DNA from: Niabella soli DSM 19437
Lineage (GTDB): Bacteria > Bacteroidota > Bacteroidia > Chitinophagales > Chitinophagaceae
Assembly: GCF_000243115.2 (NCBI RefSeq)
Contig: NZ_CP007035.1
Span: forward strand, 1,178,001 to 1,242,000
Length of the DNA: 64,000 bases
Reading direction: 5' to 3'
Shown here: one piece after another, positions 8,355 to 17,578 of the stretch
How positions within the stretch are numbered: the stretch's first letter is position 1
How the letters are laid out: every line of letters starts with the position of its first letter
The notes under the pieces: generated by a model
What the model was told of the DNA's origin: nothing
Database searches by the model: none
Seen by the model: the letters and a program-made list of their open reading frames with translations, nothing else
Translations under genes and position numbers: made by a program

Positions 8355-9194
8355 CTTCTTCCCCATTCTTCCGTTTTTAAAATCGGAACGGGCCTGAAGC
8401 AGCATTTTCAATAATGCGCCCTTTTTCTTACCGTAAAGAAAATTATTCTTGATCCGGTTTAGCAGGTCCTTTTTCAGGTAACCGATCTCTTCAGGAAATA
8501 AAGATTTATACTGCCGGGATACATATAGGAAATTCCGGTACATATAATACAGCCGGATGGAAGCGTGCAGTGGTCGTTGCGTTGCTTTAAAATTTTTAAG
8601 GGACCGCGCGCTTTGGTTGGTACCCAGGTGGTGATTTAGATATACATCAGTAAATTGAATTGTATCGAATCCGGCTTTCCCGGAGCGAAAACAATACTCG
8701 TGATCCACTTCGTCAATAAACAACTGCTCGTTAAAGCCACCAATCGCCCCGGCAAGCGGAAGGTTCACCATACTGCCAGAAGTGATCAATAACCGCGAAG
8801 AACGAAACGAGCCGGGTGCCACATCGGGCTTATTTTCAAAGGTCAATCCGAATAGTGCCACTTTTTCATTCCCGGGGAAATTTTCGATATGGAGTAAATA
8901 CCGGGTCAGCTCTTCCGTTGCAAAATGAGAATCCTGGTCCATCGTAAGCAGCCAGTCATAGCCCTGCGCTATCGCCAGCGCCACCGCTTCATTGAGTGGC
9001 GCGGCTATCCCCCGGTTGATCCCGTTTGCAATAATGGTAATTTTTGGATGCGCATAAATCTCCGGAGGAAAAACATGCGCAGGTTCGCTGTTGTCGATAA
9101 TATACAGTCGATCAACACGATCCAGGTAAGTGCTGATATTATCCAGCACTGCTGCGTCAGGAAAATAAGTAATCGTAACTGCTGCGAGCTTCAT
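8349..9194 (-). CDS. Glycosyltransferase family 2 (rhamnosyltransferase-like)
   Basis: A 281-residue GT2 enzyme that probably adds a sugar from a nucleotide donor to a surface glycan. The fold starts AAVTITYFPD, the nucleotide-binding stretch reads YIIDNSE (31-37) and the metal-binding DxD region is TMDQDS (84-89). The later FIDEVDHEYCFR region contains the acceptor-side acidic residues seen in rhamnosyltransferase-like members. No membrane segment is evident, so it would act at the cytoplasmic face. It is the first of several glycan genes up to 17 kb. The acceptor and sugar are not predictable. Confidence 0.85.
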   Translation of the reverse strand: MKLAAVTITYFPDAAVLDNISTYLDRVDRLYIIDNSEPAHVFPPEIYAHPKITIIANGINRGIAAPLNEAVALAIAQGYDWLLTMDQDSHFATEELTRYLLHIENFPGNEKVALFGLTFENKPDVAPGSFRSSRLLITSGSMVNLPLAGAIGGFNEQLFIDEVDHEYCFRSGKAGFDTIQFTDVYLNHHLGTNQSARSLKNFKATQRPLHASIRLYYMYRNFLYVSRQYKSLFPEEIGYLKKDLLNRIKNNFLYGKKKGALLKMLLQARSDFKNGRMGKKL

Positions 9195-9215
9195 TCCTAT
9201 ATTTTAGATTTCTTC

Positions 9216-9286
9216 GCCGGGAAGATCGGGAAGGCGGTGTGCAAAAACTGAAAATAAGATTTCCACGCCTTCCCGATCTTCCCGGC
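9216..9286. repeat. GGGAAG-type dispersed inverted repeat, copy A
   Basis: Two arms of 21 nt (9216-9236 and 9266-9286) are perfect reverse complements, each built from GGGAAG units (left arm begins GCCGGGAAGATCGGG). The 29-nt interior is unrelated. It lies between two divergently transcribed genes, so it is unlikely to be a terminator. Related copies are at 26539-26601, 45501-45566 and 60859-60912. Confidence 0.8.
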
Positions 9287-9339
9287 TATCCTTTCAAAAA
9301 TATCAATTCGTTTTCATTTAAAGTTTTTATTTTGCCGGT

Positions 9340-10095
9340 ATGAACGGGAAAGAATCTTTAATTACGCGCATCTCCTGGTTAAAAAATCCTTTTAAACGGG
9401 CTACTATTGATGCGGCCAAAACCTTTAAAGGACAAACAGGTATTGAGATCGGCGGCCCCAGCAAGCCCTTTGATCTGCGCTCCTTTTTCCCGGTATACCT
9501 GTATGCCGGTAAAATAGACGGTGTTAATTTTAGTAATACTACCGTTTGGGAAGGAAACATAAAAGAGGGAGATTCTTATCAATACAGCGCAAACCGGCCC
9601 AAAGGCCATCAATACATCGATGAAGCGGCGGCATTGGCATCTGTGCCAGACAATCATTATGACTTTTTATTATCCTGCCATAGTTTAGAGCATGTTGCCA
9701 ACCCGGTACAGGCGCTTAAACGGTGGAATGCCGTATTAAAACCCGGCGGCAGACTTTGCCTGATCCTGCCCGACAAACGGTACACATTCGATCATAACCG
9801 CCCCTACACTGCCTTTGAACATTTATTGCAGGATTATCGAAACGGCATTACCGAACAGGACGCAACTCACTTTGACGAGGTGATCCGTTTGCACGATCTG
9901 ACGAAAGACCGGGAACAAACAAAAGCTGCGCTTATTGACCGGACGCAAAACAATTACACAAACAGATGCGTGCACCATCATGTGTTCTCTTTTGAGCTGA
10001 TTGGACAATTGTTAAATTACTGCGGCTTTAAGGTGGACATGACCCGGGAATTTGCCCCCTTTCATTTGTTTACCCTGGCCACAAAGACTAATTGA
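9340..10095 (+). CDS. Class I SAM-dependent methyltransferase
   Basis: A 251-residue cytoplasmic methyltransferase. Motif I appears as IEIGGPSKPFDL (35-46), and the post-core motif SCHSLEHVANPVQALK with LKPGGRLCLILPD matches methyltransferase type 11 proteins. The sequence around DKRYTFDHNRP is typical of relatives found in polysaccharide loci, so methylation of a glycan or its precursor is likely, by context only. It starts at ATG and its stop codon directly abuts that of the convergent methyltransferase downstream. Confidence 0.85.
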   Translation: MNGKESLITRISWLKNPFKRATIDAAKTFKGQTGIEIGGPSKPFDLRSFFPVYLYAGKIDGVNFSNTTVWEGNIKEGDSYQYSANRPKGHQYIDEAAALASVPDNHYDFLLSCHSLEHVANPVQALKRWNAVLKPGGRLCLILPDKRYTFDHNRPYTAFEHLLQDYRNGITEQDATHFDEVIRLHDLTKDREQTKAALIDRTQNNYTNRCVHHHVFSFELIGQLLNYCGFKVDMTREFAPFHLFTLATKTN

Positions 10096-10836
10096 TCAGT
10101 TCTTTTTCCTAAATATTTTTTTCAACCTCCCGGTAATAGTAGGCGTTTGCCCAAAAGCCGCATAATCACCAATAGTAACGGTTTCATCCCCTTTAAATGT
10201 ATTTTCAGGTTTTTTGATCCGCTTTTTCAGGTACACCACAATAGAATTATAAAACTGGATGGACCAGACGGATGTAGTGATCTGATCCATCATCTGCGCT
10301 TTTTGTTTCTTGTTGGCAAACCAGCCATGGAGGCTGTCGATATGCGTTTTGGCAAATTCAATAAAGGTCCCTTTTCGTTTTAGTCCGCCCCCATAGGTTC
10401 TGTAATACGAAGTATGCAGGTCTTCGCACACATAAATGCCATCCTCTTTTACATGATCAAACAATACATTAAAAGTGGTCAACTGCTGTTTCATCGTATG
10501 CCCGCCGTCGTCCAATAAAATATCAATCGGGGGAACTTCTTTCTTTAATTGTTCCAGGAACACCGGGTCTTCCTGTGATCCGATAAACACCTTTACATTA
10601 TCGCCTTCAAATTTTTTGCTTTGCGGATTTACGTCAACCGCATATATCTTAATATTTTCTCCAAAATATTCCTTCCAGAACTGGATGGAGCCTCCATGTG
10701 CGATCCCTATTTCCAGGAACACCAACTCCTTTCCCCTGAATTTGGAAAAATAAAAATCATATATATCGATATAATTATCCCATTTATTTAAAAGCGGGCC
10801 GGAATAATTTTCAAATATTTCATGGATCGTTCTCAT
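10096..10836 (-). CDS. Class I SAM-dependent methyltransferase (CmcI/MycE-like)
   Basis: A 246-residue enzyme. LEIGIAHGGS (41-50) is motif I, the acidic AdoMet ribose ligand lies in YAVDVN (66-71), and LLDDGGH (107-113) with CEDLHTSYY (137-145) matches the cephalosporin-hydroxylase/macrolide O-methyltransferase group, which methylates sugar hydroxyls. Context suggests a surface-glycan substrate. I chose the ATG at 10836: the frame opens upstream (to 10881), but a TATATTTG promoter element at 10860-10867 lies between the two candidates, making the longer form unlikely. The last codons are basic (KKIFRKKN). Confidence 0.84.
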   Translation of the reverse strand: MRTIHEIFENYSGPLLNKWDNYIDIYDFYFSKFRGKELVFLEIGIAHGGSIQFWKEYFGENIKIYAVDVNPQSKKFEGDNVKVFIGSQEDPVFLEQLKKEVPPIDILLDDGGHTMKQQLTTFNVLFDHVKEDGIYVCEDLHTSYYRTYGGGLKRKGTFIEFAKTHIDSLHGWFANKKQKAQMMDQITTSVWSIQFYNSIVVYLKKRIKKPENTFKGDETVTIGDYAAFGQTPTITGRLKKIFRKKN

Positions 10837-10859
10837 ACAAAAACCGGTTTGTGTGGCCA

Positions 10860-10867
10860 CAAATATA
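10860..10867 (-). promoter_or_regulatory. Promoter -7 element of the methyltransferase
   Basis: The minus strand reads TATATTTG, an exact match to the Bacteroidota -7 consensus TAnnTTTG, 23 nt ahead of the chosen start codon. No clear -33 box is visible. It helps fix the start of the downstream gene. Confidence 0.5.
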
Positions 10868-11000
10868 AGTCTGTACAGCATATACTTTTGTGCTTTTAAG
10901 GCTTTATAGTTGATTTTATTGCCACTAAAACACTGAAAAGCTTAGAAAAGCTTTCGCTTTTGGCAAGATCAATTAATAATCTGTCTATTTTAGCGGTTCC

Positions 11001-11933
11001 ATGCATCCTTTTATCTCCATTTGTATTCCTGCCTATAACAGGGCTGATCGTTTAAAACGATTGCTGGATTCCATTGCAATACAGGGGTTCAGGGATTTTG
11101 AAGTTATTGTCACAGACGACAGCAACACGGATGCCGTCGAACAGCTCGTTTCAACTTATTCCGGAAAAATACCCATTCGCTACCAGCGCAACATTCCTGC
11201 CCTGGGCACGCCGGAAAACTGGAATGAAGGCATAAGGAAAGCCAGCGGAACATGGATCAAGCTGATGCACGATGACGACTGGTTTGCCACCCCTGCGGCG
11301 CTGGGAATTTTTGCGGAGCAAGCCCGGTTACATCCCGGAGCGTTTATTTTCAGCGCTTATAATAATGCATACGATAATGGCGCCAGCAAGGCCGTTTATC
11401 CTTCCTTATCTCGTTTGAAAAGGGTCCTCCAGTTCCCTTTGAATCTTTGGGCAAGTAATTGTATCGGCCCCCCTACGGTGGTAATGCACCCCAATGATAG
11501 AAAGCATATTTATGACAACCGTATGAAGTGGCTGGTAGATATTGATATGTACATCCGGCGCATGGAAGGCAATAAAACAGTATATATTCCCGAACGGCTG
11601 ATCAATGTGGGCATGGGCAGCACACAGGTAACCGCGGCAGTGAAGAACGATCCGGCAGTTGAGATCCCCGAGCATTTTCTGCTGCTTAAAAAGGCGGGCC
11701 TGCATTCCCTGAAACATCTGCTGGTATACGATTACCATTGGCGCTTTATCCGCAATTTTGGGATCACAGGGTTTCAGACTTTTTATCAATATGGATATAC
11801 CGGGCCGGAACTGCCCCTTTATAAAAGTATGATCCATTGGCAAAACCGGATTCCAAAAAAATTATTAAAAAAGGGAATTGTATCAAAATCCCTGATGTTT
11901 CTGCATTATTTATGCAACAGAAATAAGATCTAA
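11001..11933 (+). CDS. Glycosyltransferase family 2
   Basis: A 310-residue GT2 enzyme with the standard GT-A start SICIPAYNRADRL (6-18), the nucleotide-sugar motif VTDDSNTD (37-44) and the metal-binding HDDDWF (90-95). The region with LVDIDMYIRR carries the acceptor-side acidic residues. No transmembrane segment is evident. It belongs with the neighbouring glycan genes; the specific linkage cannot be predicted. Confidence 0.88.
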   Translation: MHPFISICIPAYNRADRLKRLLDSIAIQGFRDFEVIVTDDSNTDAVEQLVSTYSGKIPIRYQRNIPALGTPENWNEGIRKASGTWIKLMHDDDWFATPAALGIFAEQARLHPGAFIFSAYNNAYDNGASKAVYPSLSRLKRVLQFPLNLWASNCIGPPTVVMHPNDRKHIYDNRMKWLVDIDMYIRRMEGNKTVYIPERLINVGMGSTQVTAAVKNDPAVEIPEHFLLLKKAGLHSLKHLLVYDYHWRFIRNFGITGFQTFYQYGYTGPELPLYKSMIHWQNRIPKKLLKKGIVSKSLMFLHYLCNRNKI

Positions 11934-12296
11934 GCACTTGCCAGGGAGACTGCGCAAATTTATTTATAAGCGCCATGGGCGCGTAGATTAGACGTAAATA
12001 AAAAGTATTTTTTGGCCCGCAGATTCACGCATCCCGATAAATCGGGAGCCATCGGCGCGGCGCGGATTATACTTCCTTCTTCTGCGAAAGTCTGCTTCCG
12101 ATTTATCGGAACGCGGGAAACCTTTTTGACCGCAGATCTGCATGGATCATTTTCGTTGTATCCTTAAATCACGCTGCGATGCAAAACAATGGAACTGTGT
12201 CCGCCTATGGAGGATTCGTGGCTGCTTTTTAATTTACGCCTTCGTTCCGACGGCTGTTTGAAAGCAACAAAAAAACCAATACTTTCGTAACTACTC
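11934..12296. other. Repeat-filled gap between two glycosyltransferase genes
   Basis: No open frame here is credible. The gap contains a CGCAGATT/TCTGCG-type intergenic repeat (about 12018-12125). Inside it sit two 16-nt palindromes, TCCCGATAAATCGGGA (12033-12048) and TTCCGATTTATCGGAA (12096-12111), each with 7-bp arms around 2 nt. A 72-bp repeat at 12151-12222 follows. TACTTTCG shortly before the next gene resembles a weak -7 element. Confidence 0.7.
12151..12222 (+). repeat. 72-bp dispersed repeat, copy 1
   Basis: Begins TTTCGTTGTATCCTTAAATC and ends GGAGGATTCGTGGC. It matches 40192-40263 in the same orientation with 66 of 72 identical positions by my count, and weaker similarity continues about 20 nt further (TTTTTAATTTACGC against TTTTAAATTTATGC). 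Both copies end about 75 nt before the start of a plus-strand gene. Confidence 0.85.
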
Positions 12297-13298
12297 ATGC
12301 GTTATTCGATCATAATCATTAATTATAAAACCCCGCAATTGGTGGTGCAATGCCTGCAAAGTATCTATGCCGGCACTGCGGATGCTATTGAAGTTATTGT
12401 GGTGGACAACGATTCGGCAGACAATAGCGAACAACTCATTAGGCAGGCTTACCCGCAGGTGCAATGGTTCCAGATGGGCTATAACAGCGGGTTTGCGCGT
12501 GCTAATAACCAGGGCATCCGGCTTTCAAAAGGTGAAATTGTTTTATTGCTCAATTCAGATACGGTTAATAACAACAACGCCATTTCCACCTGCTTCGACC
12601 GGTTTAACAACGACCGTTTTATTGCCTGTGGTGTACAATTGTTGAATGAAGATGGTTCACCGCAGATATCGGGTAATTTTTTTATGAAAGGCGGATTGAA
12701 CTACCTGATGACGCTTCCGTACACAGGCGAGCTTATCCGCCGGATAGCTGTTGGATCGGGCGTAAAAAAAACAAATATCGCTGAAGCTACGAGTACCATT
12801 GAAGTGGACTGGATCAACGGTGCTTTTTTAATGGTAAAGAAAAGCGCCATTGAAAAAGCCGGGTTAATGGATGAAGACTTCTTCTTATATTCGGAAGAAT
12901 CGGAATGGTGCAGCAGGTTAAAAAAACTGGGAGCCCTTTGTATTTACGGGGACCTGAATATTTATCACCTGGAGGGCGGTTCCTCCAAAGATGTCTTTAA
13001 CTCAAAGCGAAAAGGCTACCGGGATTATTCCGATAAAAAGGGTTTGCAGATTATGGTGTCGAATTTCCTGGGGTTCCGGAAACAGTACGGCATTGGGTGG
13101 TACGTCTTCCACCAGGCCATTCATCTATTTAATATCCCCGTTTATTTTTTCATAGTGGTGCTAAAAAGCCTGGTGCTGACTCCGGGCGTAAAAAAAGAAT
13201 GGAAGGAATGGTTGGGCTACGTCAAAAATGTTTTTAAAGCCCTGAGCTTGACCCCGAGGATCATCGCCAACCGGCCTTATTTTTATAAGATGCTCTAG
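12297..13298 (+). CDS. Glycosyltransferase family 2
   Basis: A 333-residue GT2 enzyme of the rhamnosyltransferase/WbbL-like group. YSIIIINYKTP opens the GT-A fold, VVDNDSAD (35-42) binds the nucleotide, LLNSDT (84-89) is the DxD-equivalent, and FLYSEESEWCSRLKKLG near residue 200 is the conserved acidic acceptor-site stretch. A hydrophobic segment near residues 270-295 could anchor it to the inner membrane. It starts at ATG, about 75 nt after the 72-bp repeat. Confidence 0.88.
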   Translation: MRYSIIIINYKTPQLVVQCLQSIYAGTADAIEVIVVDNDSADNSEQLIRQAYPQVQWFQMGYNSGFARANNQGIRLSKGEIVLLLNSDTVNNNNAISTCFDRFNNDRFIACGVQLLNEDGSPQISGNFFMKGGLNYLMTLPYTGELIRRIAVGSGVKKTNIAEATSTIEVDWINGAFLMVKKSAIEKAGLMDEDFFLYSEESEWCSRLKKLGALCIYGDLNIYHLEGGSSKDVFNSKRKGYRDYSDKKGLQIMVSNFLGFRKQYGIGWYVFHQAIHLFNIPVYFFIVVLKSLVLTPGVKKEWKEWLGYVKNVFKALSLTPRIIANRPYFYKML

Positions 13299-13375
13299 GG
13301 CCGGTTGACAAGTTGAAAAGTTTAGATGTTGACAAGGGAAAAGCTTCACCAAACGCCCTCAACTGCTAAAAAAGG

Positions 13376-13443
13376 TCTCACAGATTTCTCAGATTTGCAC
13401 GGATTTTAAAACCCTTCTGTGAAAATCCGTGCAATCTGTGAGA
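13376..13443. repeat. Imperfect inverted repeat between convergent genes
   Basis: TCTCACAGATT (13376-13386) pairs with AATCTGTGAGA (13433-13443), and GCACGGATTTT (13397-13407) pairs with AAAATCCGTGC (13422-13432); 10 extra nt interrupt the left arm. It lies between the ends of two convergent genes but has no T-run, so it looks like a dispersed intergenic repeat rather than a classical terminator. Just before it, 13303-13340 repeats GTTGAC/GTTGAAAAG words. Confidence 0.7.
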
Positions 13444-13455
13444 AATATAGCCTTA

Positions 13456-14592
13456 TCATAAAAGTCTTTCAATTGCTTCAGCGGCTTTCCTAGTAATAGA
13501 TCGCCAGTTAAAATGATCAAAGAAAGCAGCCGGTGTTTCGGATTTTTGTCGGGCAAGTATTCCTGTTAGTGCGCTCACGAAAGCCGTAGCATTCCCATCC
13601 TCCACAATTTTCATATTGCCGCCGGTAAGAAATGCATCCACGCCAATGGCACCAGAGGCATAAGAAACTGCCCGCGCATTGGCCGCCAATGCTTCTATCA
13701 GCTTTGTTTTGATACCGCCCCCATCCGTGACCGGGTTGATAAAAACGTCCGCCGCATCAAAATAGAGCTTGATATCATCAACAAAACCGGCATAGATCAC
13801 ATCCTGATCTTTATAGGCTTCGAGGTTGTTAAAGGAATCGGGTAATCCTTTGCCGCAAATAATTATCTTATAATTGGGCAACGATTGTTTTTGCAACAGC
13901 GGGTTGATCTTTTCAACAATTTCCTTTACCGCGTCCAGGTTCGGTTGATAACTCAGAGTGCCGTTAAACAGTAACAGGACTGTTTCCCCTTCCAATTGGT
14001 ACTGCTCCAGGATGTGTTGTTTTGCTGTTTTTTTGTCTGCTTCAGGTGTGGGTTGCAGCCCCGGTATACCATAGGTGCAAACCATTGTTTTATGAGGAAG
14101 TAACCCAAAATTTTGAATAGCGAATTGCTGATCGCTGGCTGAAATAAAAAAACTGAGCGCCGCTTTCCGGTGGGTGAATTTTTCATAATGAAACAGCAGT
14201 CGCCACCACCTTTTTCCAAGGGTCCGGAACCGCGTACTTTCAATATTATGCGAATGAACTATGAGCTTAATACCAGCAAAATATTTCAATAAGGCCCCCA
14301 GCCAACCGTAATATGGATGTTCAATAACCAGACAGTTAATGCCAAGTTTCTTACACGCCTTTTTAATTTTAAAGAACAAAAAGGGGTTGGCGTAGCGCCA
14401 TGCTGCTTTCGAAGTTCCCAAAACCGGCAATACGCTTATGTTTCCGCCGGCAAGCGGTTTATTTTCCTCAACGGTAAAACAAGAAAGAGCGGCAAACTCA
14501 CCAAGACTTTGCAAAAAATAATAGATCCCCTTTTCTCCCCCCGTAACCGGTGGAACAATCCTGTAGGAAACTAAAGAAGCAATTTTTATCAA
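13456..14592 (-). CDS. Glycosyltransferase family 4 (GT-B)
   Basis: A 378-residue GT-B enzyme. PPVTGGEKGIYY near the N-terminus matches the donor-loop GG motif, VHSHNIESTRFR (112-123) is typical of mannosyltransferase-like members, and NPVTDGGGIKTKLIEALA (286-303) is the C-terminal nucleotide-sugar motif. It starts with TTG: that TTG overlaps the TGA stop of the upstream YfhO gene (TTGA), which implies translational coupling. It probably builds the same surface glycan as its neighbours; the sugar is unknown. Confidence 0.88.
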   Translation of the reverse strand: MIKIASLVSYRIVPPVTGGEKGIYYFLQSLGEFAALSCFTVEENKPLAGGNISVLPVLGTSKAAWRYANPFLFFKIKKACKKLGINCLVIEHPYYGWLGALLKYFAGIKLIVHSHNIESTRFRTLGKRWWRLLFHYEKFTHRKAALSFFISASDQQFAIQNFGLLPHKTMVCTYGIPGLQPTPEADKKTAKQHILEQYQLEGETVLLLFNGTLSYQPNLDAVKEIVEKINPLLQKQSLPNYKIIICGKGLPDSFNNLEAYKDQDVIYAGFVDDIKLYFDAADVFINPVTDGGGIKTKLIEALAANARAVSYASGAIGVDAFLTGGNMKIVEDGNATAFVSALTGILARQKSETPAAFFDHFNWRSITRKAAEAIERLL

Positions 14593-17072
14593 GCTGCCGT
14601 CTTGTTTTTTTTATTTTTATCTACCCACCATTGCATGGCGAAACCACCCAATACCAGGATTACAACCAAAATAGAACTGATATAAGAAACAGTGATTCCT
14701 CTTTTTACTGTTGCCGGTTCAAATGCAAACTGAACTTTATGTTTACCCGCCGGTATAACCAACCCGCGCATAAAATAATCTGTTTTTATAATGGCCGCTT
14801 CCTTACCATCAATAGTAGCCACCCAACCCGCAGGATAATATACTTCGCTGAACACAGCGAATTGAGGTGTTGCGCTGTTCGCGTTGTATTCGATAGCGTC
14901 GTTGGTATATTTTGTCAATGTAATAGTGGCCGTGGTATCCGCTTGTATAGCACCGATAGCGGCAACGGCGGCCTGTGGCACGATTGCGGTGTCTCTTAAA
15001 TGCGTAGCCCCGACCGCCTGTAGTTCGCTGGCAGCATTCGCTTCCGGTTTCAGCCCCTTTACAAACCATGCCGCGCCAAATGCTCCCGGATTGGGAATAA
15101 CGGACTGTTGTCCCTGTTGATTCTGGGTAATAATATATTTAACATCTAAGGCATTCAACAGGTCCTGTGGCGGTTGCTGGCCAAAATAGCGTTCAATAAT
15201 ATCCTGATAAATACGCAGCTTCGCCGGGTGATACCCCAGTACCGAACGGTGGAAATATACGGCGTGGTTATCATTCATTCCGTTTACATCAAACACCCGG
15301 TAATGCGGATCTTTGTCTTGCGAAATCTGATCATCGGCCGGTGTTTTTACAAAGCTCCGGGCTACTACTTCCTCTTTAGGAACATAATTCTCATCTGTCA
15401 GGTATTTTTTATCAATAGCCCACAAATCAATAAACACAATGAGTCCCAGCACAACAGTGGCAACAACCGGTTTCAATTTGTTTTTCATATATAGGTACAG
15501 TATTGCCAATAATACAGCAGCGAACAAAAGCGTTCTTAAAAGCTGCGCTCCGAATACAGATTGGCGCTCCTGCTTCGCTCCACCGATGATAATCGTTTTG
15601 ATCTGATCCGGCAACTGACCACTGATCAGCTCGTCATAGCCTGAGTTATAGGATTGGCCCAAATAAATCAGTGCTATTAAAACGATCAATCCTCCCATCG
15701 TATACAGTACCTTTTTAAAATTTTGTTCCAAAAAAGCCTTACCATCCGGGGCAAAGAAGATTCGTTGTACCGTTAGCACAGCCATTACAATAAACGTAAG
15801 CTGCGGTATTACCAACGCCATTGAAGGCGCGCGAAATTTATTATACAAGGGCAGGTCATGCAATAAGATTCCGTTAAAATCGGCAAAATAGCCCCCCCAG
15901 CTCATCACAATAGCCAGTACGGATGCTACAAGCAAACCCCATTTTAATGGCCCTTTCAATATAACAAAGCCGATCAAAGCCAACAGTACAGCAAGGACAC
16001 CCATGTAGGGAGGGCCCGAGGTTGATTCGCCCGGCTTGGCCATACCACCCCAATACCCCGGCATCTGCGCCACCATTTGCGGAGCGACCGCATTTAATTG
16101 CGGATTTCCCAATGCCGTTAATTGCTCAACCATTTTTTCCTGGCTGCTTTCTTTTAACGGTGAAGCGCTGCTTCCTCCATAAGCATCCGGCATCAACATT
16201 ACAAGCGGTTCGGACAAACGCATGCTATAAGAAAAAGCGTAGCTGTCATCAAGCCCCTTTGTATTCACAGTTGTAACCTTGTCTCCCTGTATTTCCACGG
16301 ATTTCCCCCCGCGCATGGTATATTCTGTATATTCTTTTGTTGTGGCATAGGTTAAATAATAAGCCCCGAGTCCCACCCCGGCAGCAACGCCACAGAGCAC
16401 TACCGCAATACCGATTTGTTTAAAATCTTTTTCGCGGATCCATTGTGCCGTATAAAACAAGGTGATGAAGCCTGCGATTATAAAAAAGTAATAGTTCACC
16501 TGGGGGTGGTTCGACATCAATTCCTGGTAAGCGCCCAATACCGCTACAGCCAACCCGATCCAGTAGCGTCTATTAAAGATCAGCAGGATGCCCGCCAGCA
16601 ATAAGGGCATAAAACCGATGGCAAGCATTTTGGTATTATGACCGGCGGAAATAATGACGGGGTTATAAGTGGAAAATCCATAAGCCAACGCCCCCAACAC
16701 AGCAGCAAATGGGTTCAGGCCCAACGCAAGTCCAAGGATATAAAAACAAATACAGGCTATAAAGAAAAAGTTAGCCGGCACAGGCAATCCCAGCCCAAAA
16801 ATTTTTGTAAGATCCGGCAGCACCGATTTTCCCTCCATCGCGATTTGGTAATTGGGCATCCCGCTGAACAGCGTTGTATTCCATAAAGGCATCTTTCCCG
16901 TTTTTTCTTTTACTTCAAAAGCGTTCTGTGCTGCGCCCTTCCAGCCAACAATATCATGTTGCTGTAATTCATTGCCCTCCAGCACCGGCTTACAGAAGAT
17001 CAGCGCAACCACAACAAAAATAACAACCGCTATGATGTGGGGAATACTACTTTTTAACCAACTATTTTTCAT
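14589..17072 (-). CDS. YfhO family polytopic membrane protein
   Basis: An 827-residue inner-membrane protein of the YfhO/GT-C type family, whose studied members transfer sugars from lipid carriers to cell-envelope polymers. The first helix begins PHIIAVVIFVVVAL, followed by the family-typical periplasmic loop with QQHDIVGWKGA and PLWNTTLFSGMPNYQ. A dozen or so hydrophobic helices follow, then a large soluble region with the conserved HRSVLGYHPAKLRIYQ and a final helix near the C-terminus. I chose the ATG at 17072 (MKNSWLKSS); the frame extends 56 codons further, but that stretch is read from a tandem GATACTGGAT repeat. It is coupled to the GT4 gene downstream. Confidence 0.88.
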   Translation of the reverse strand: MKNSWLKSSIPHIIAVVIFVVVALIFCKPVLEGNELQQHDIVGWKGAAQNAFEVKEKTGKMPLWNTTLFSGMPNYQIAMEGKSVLPDLTKIFGLGLPVPANFFFIACICFYILGLALGLNPFAAVLGALAYGFSTYNPVIISAGHNTKMLAIGFMPLLLAGILLIFNRRYWIGLAVAVLGAYQELMSNHPQVNYYFFIIAGFITLFYTAQWIREKDFKQIGIAVVLCGVAAGVGLGAYYLTYATTKEYTEYTMRGGKSVEIQGDKVTTVNTKGLDDSYAFSYSMRLSEPLVMLMPDAYGGSSASPLKESSQEKMVEQLTALGNPQLNAVAPQMVAQMPGYWGGMAKPGESTSGPPYMGVLAVLLALIGFVILKGPLKWGLLVASVLAIVMSWGGYFADFNGILLHDLPLYNKFRAPSMALVIPQLTFIVMAVLTVQRIFFAPDGKAFLEQNFKKVLYTMGGLIVLIALIYLGQSYNSGYDELISGQLPDQIKTIIIGGAKQERQSVFGAQLLRTLLFAAVLLAILYLYMKNKLKPVVATVVLGLIVFIDLWAIDKKYLTDENYVPKEEVVARSFVKTPADDQISQDKDPHYRVFDVNGMNDNHAVYFHRSVLGYHPAKLRIYQDIIERYFGQQPPQDLLNALDVKYIITQNQQGQQSVIPNPGAFGAAWFVKGLKPEANAASELQAVGATHLRDTAIVPQAAVAAIGAIQADTTATITLTKYTNDAIEYNANSATPQFAVFSEVYYPAGWVATIDGKEAAIIKTDYFMRGLVIPAGKHKVQFAFEPATVKRGITVSYISSILVVILVLGGFAMQWWVDKNKKNKTAA

Positions 17073-17089
17073 GCTTTGTTTTTTGATGC

Positions 17090-17150
17090 CCGATTCTGGA
17101 TACTGGATGCTTGATACTGGATACTGGATATAGGATACCTGATATTGAAA
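17090..17150. repeat. Degenerate GATACTGGAT tandem repeat
   Basis: Short units (CTGGATACTGGATGC, TTGATACTGGATACTGGATA, AGGATACCTGATATTG) follow one another just upstream of the YfhO start, with CCAGTAACC words further on (17179-17206). A related unit with C for G (GATACTCGATGCTTGATACTCGAT) occurs at 50518. It is an intergenic dispersed repeat, not coding. Confidence 0.65.
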
Positions 17151-17269
17151 ATAGCACCCCATATAAAAGAGATCACATCCAGTAACCTGTAACCAGAAAC
17201 CAGTAACCAATACTAAGAATCCATTTTCTAAAGTGGGCAAAATAATGCTATTTTACAAGAAATTAGCTT

Positions 17270-17578
17270 ATGCGGTGGTTAATATTTTTATCGCGAGTCG
17301 CCTTTTTATGCGGCATAATGGTCATCCTGGCGCTCTCCTTATTGTTTAAGGCCTGGAACCACAATGAAACCGTCAGTTCTACGGTAATTACTGCGGGGTA
17401 CGCCTTGGGGCTGGTTATGATACCGCTCATCAATGTCCTTTATCTGATCAGTTGGGCTGCAGGTAAAAAACCGGGCACTGTTGTACCGCGCTGGCTGATT
17501 GTTTTCAATGTAATTTGCTTGCTGCTTATTTTTGCTTATATTTTTTGTATCAATGATCCATACTATCATCAGGCATAG
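17270..17578 (+). CDS. Small membrane protein of unknown function
   Basis: A 102-residue protein with about three hydrophobic helices: residues 3-25 (FLCGIMVILALSLLF), 41-64 and 75-95 (LLLIFAYIFCI). No family is recognised. It starts at ATG. Its last 26 nt overlap the start of the queuosine-precursor transporter in another frame, so the two are probably co-transcribed and translationally linked. A role with the transporter is inference from position only. Confidence 0.65.
   Translation: MRWLIFLSRVAFLCGIMVILALSLLFKAWNHNETVSSTVITAGYALGLVMIPLINVLYLISWAAGKKPGTVVPRWLIVFNVICLLLIFAYIFCINDPYYHQA

Noticed and set aside
11934-12296. CRISPR array or leader
   Set aside because: No regular spacing of identical repeats; only dispersed repeats and isolated palindromes.
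8349-17072. A complete O-antigen or capsule locus
   Set aside because: No flippase, polymerase, wzz or nucleotide-sugar synthesis genes are present and genes alternate in strand; only a loose glycan cluster can be claimed.
17073-17240. A longer N-terminus for the YfhO protein
   Set aside because: The extra 56 codons are read from GATACTGGAT tandem repeats, and the conserved membrane start is at 17072.
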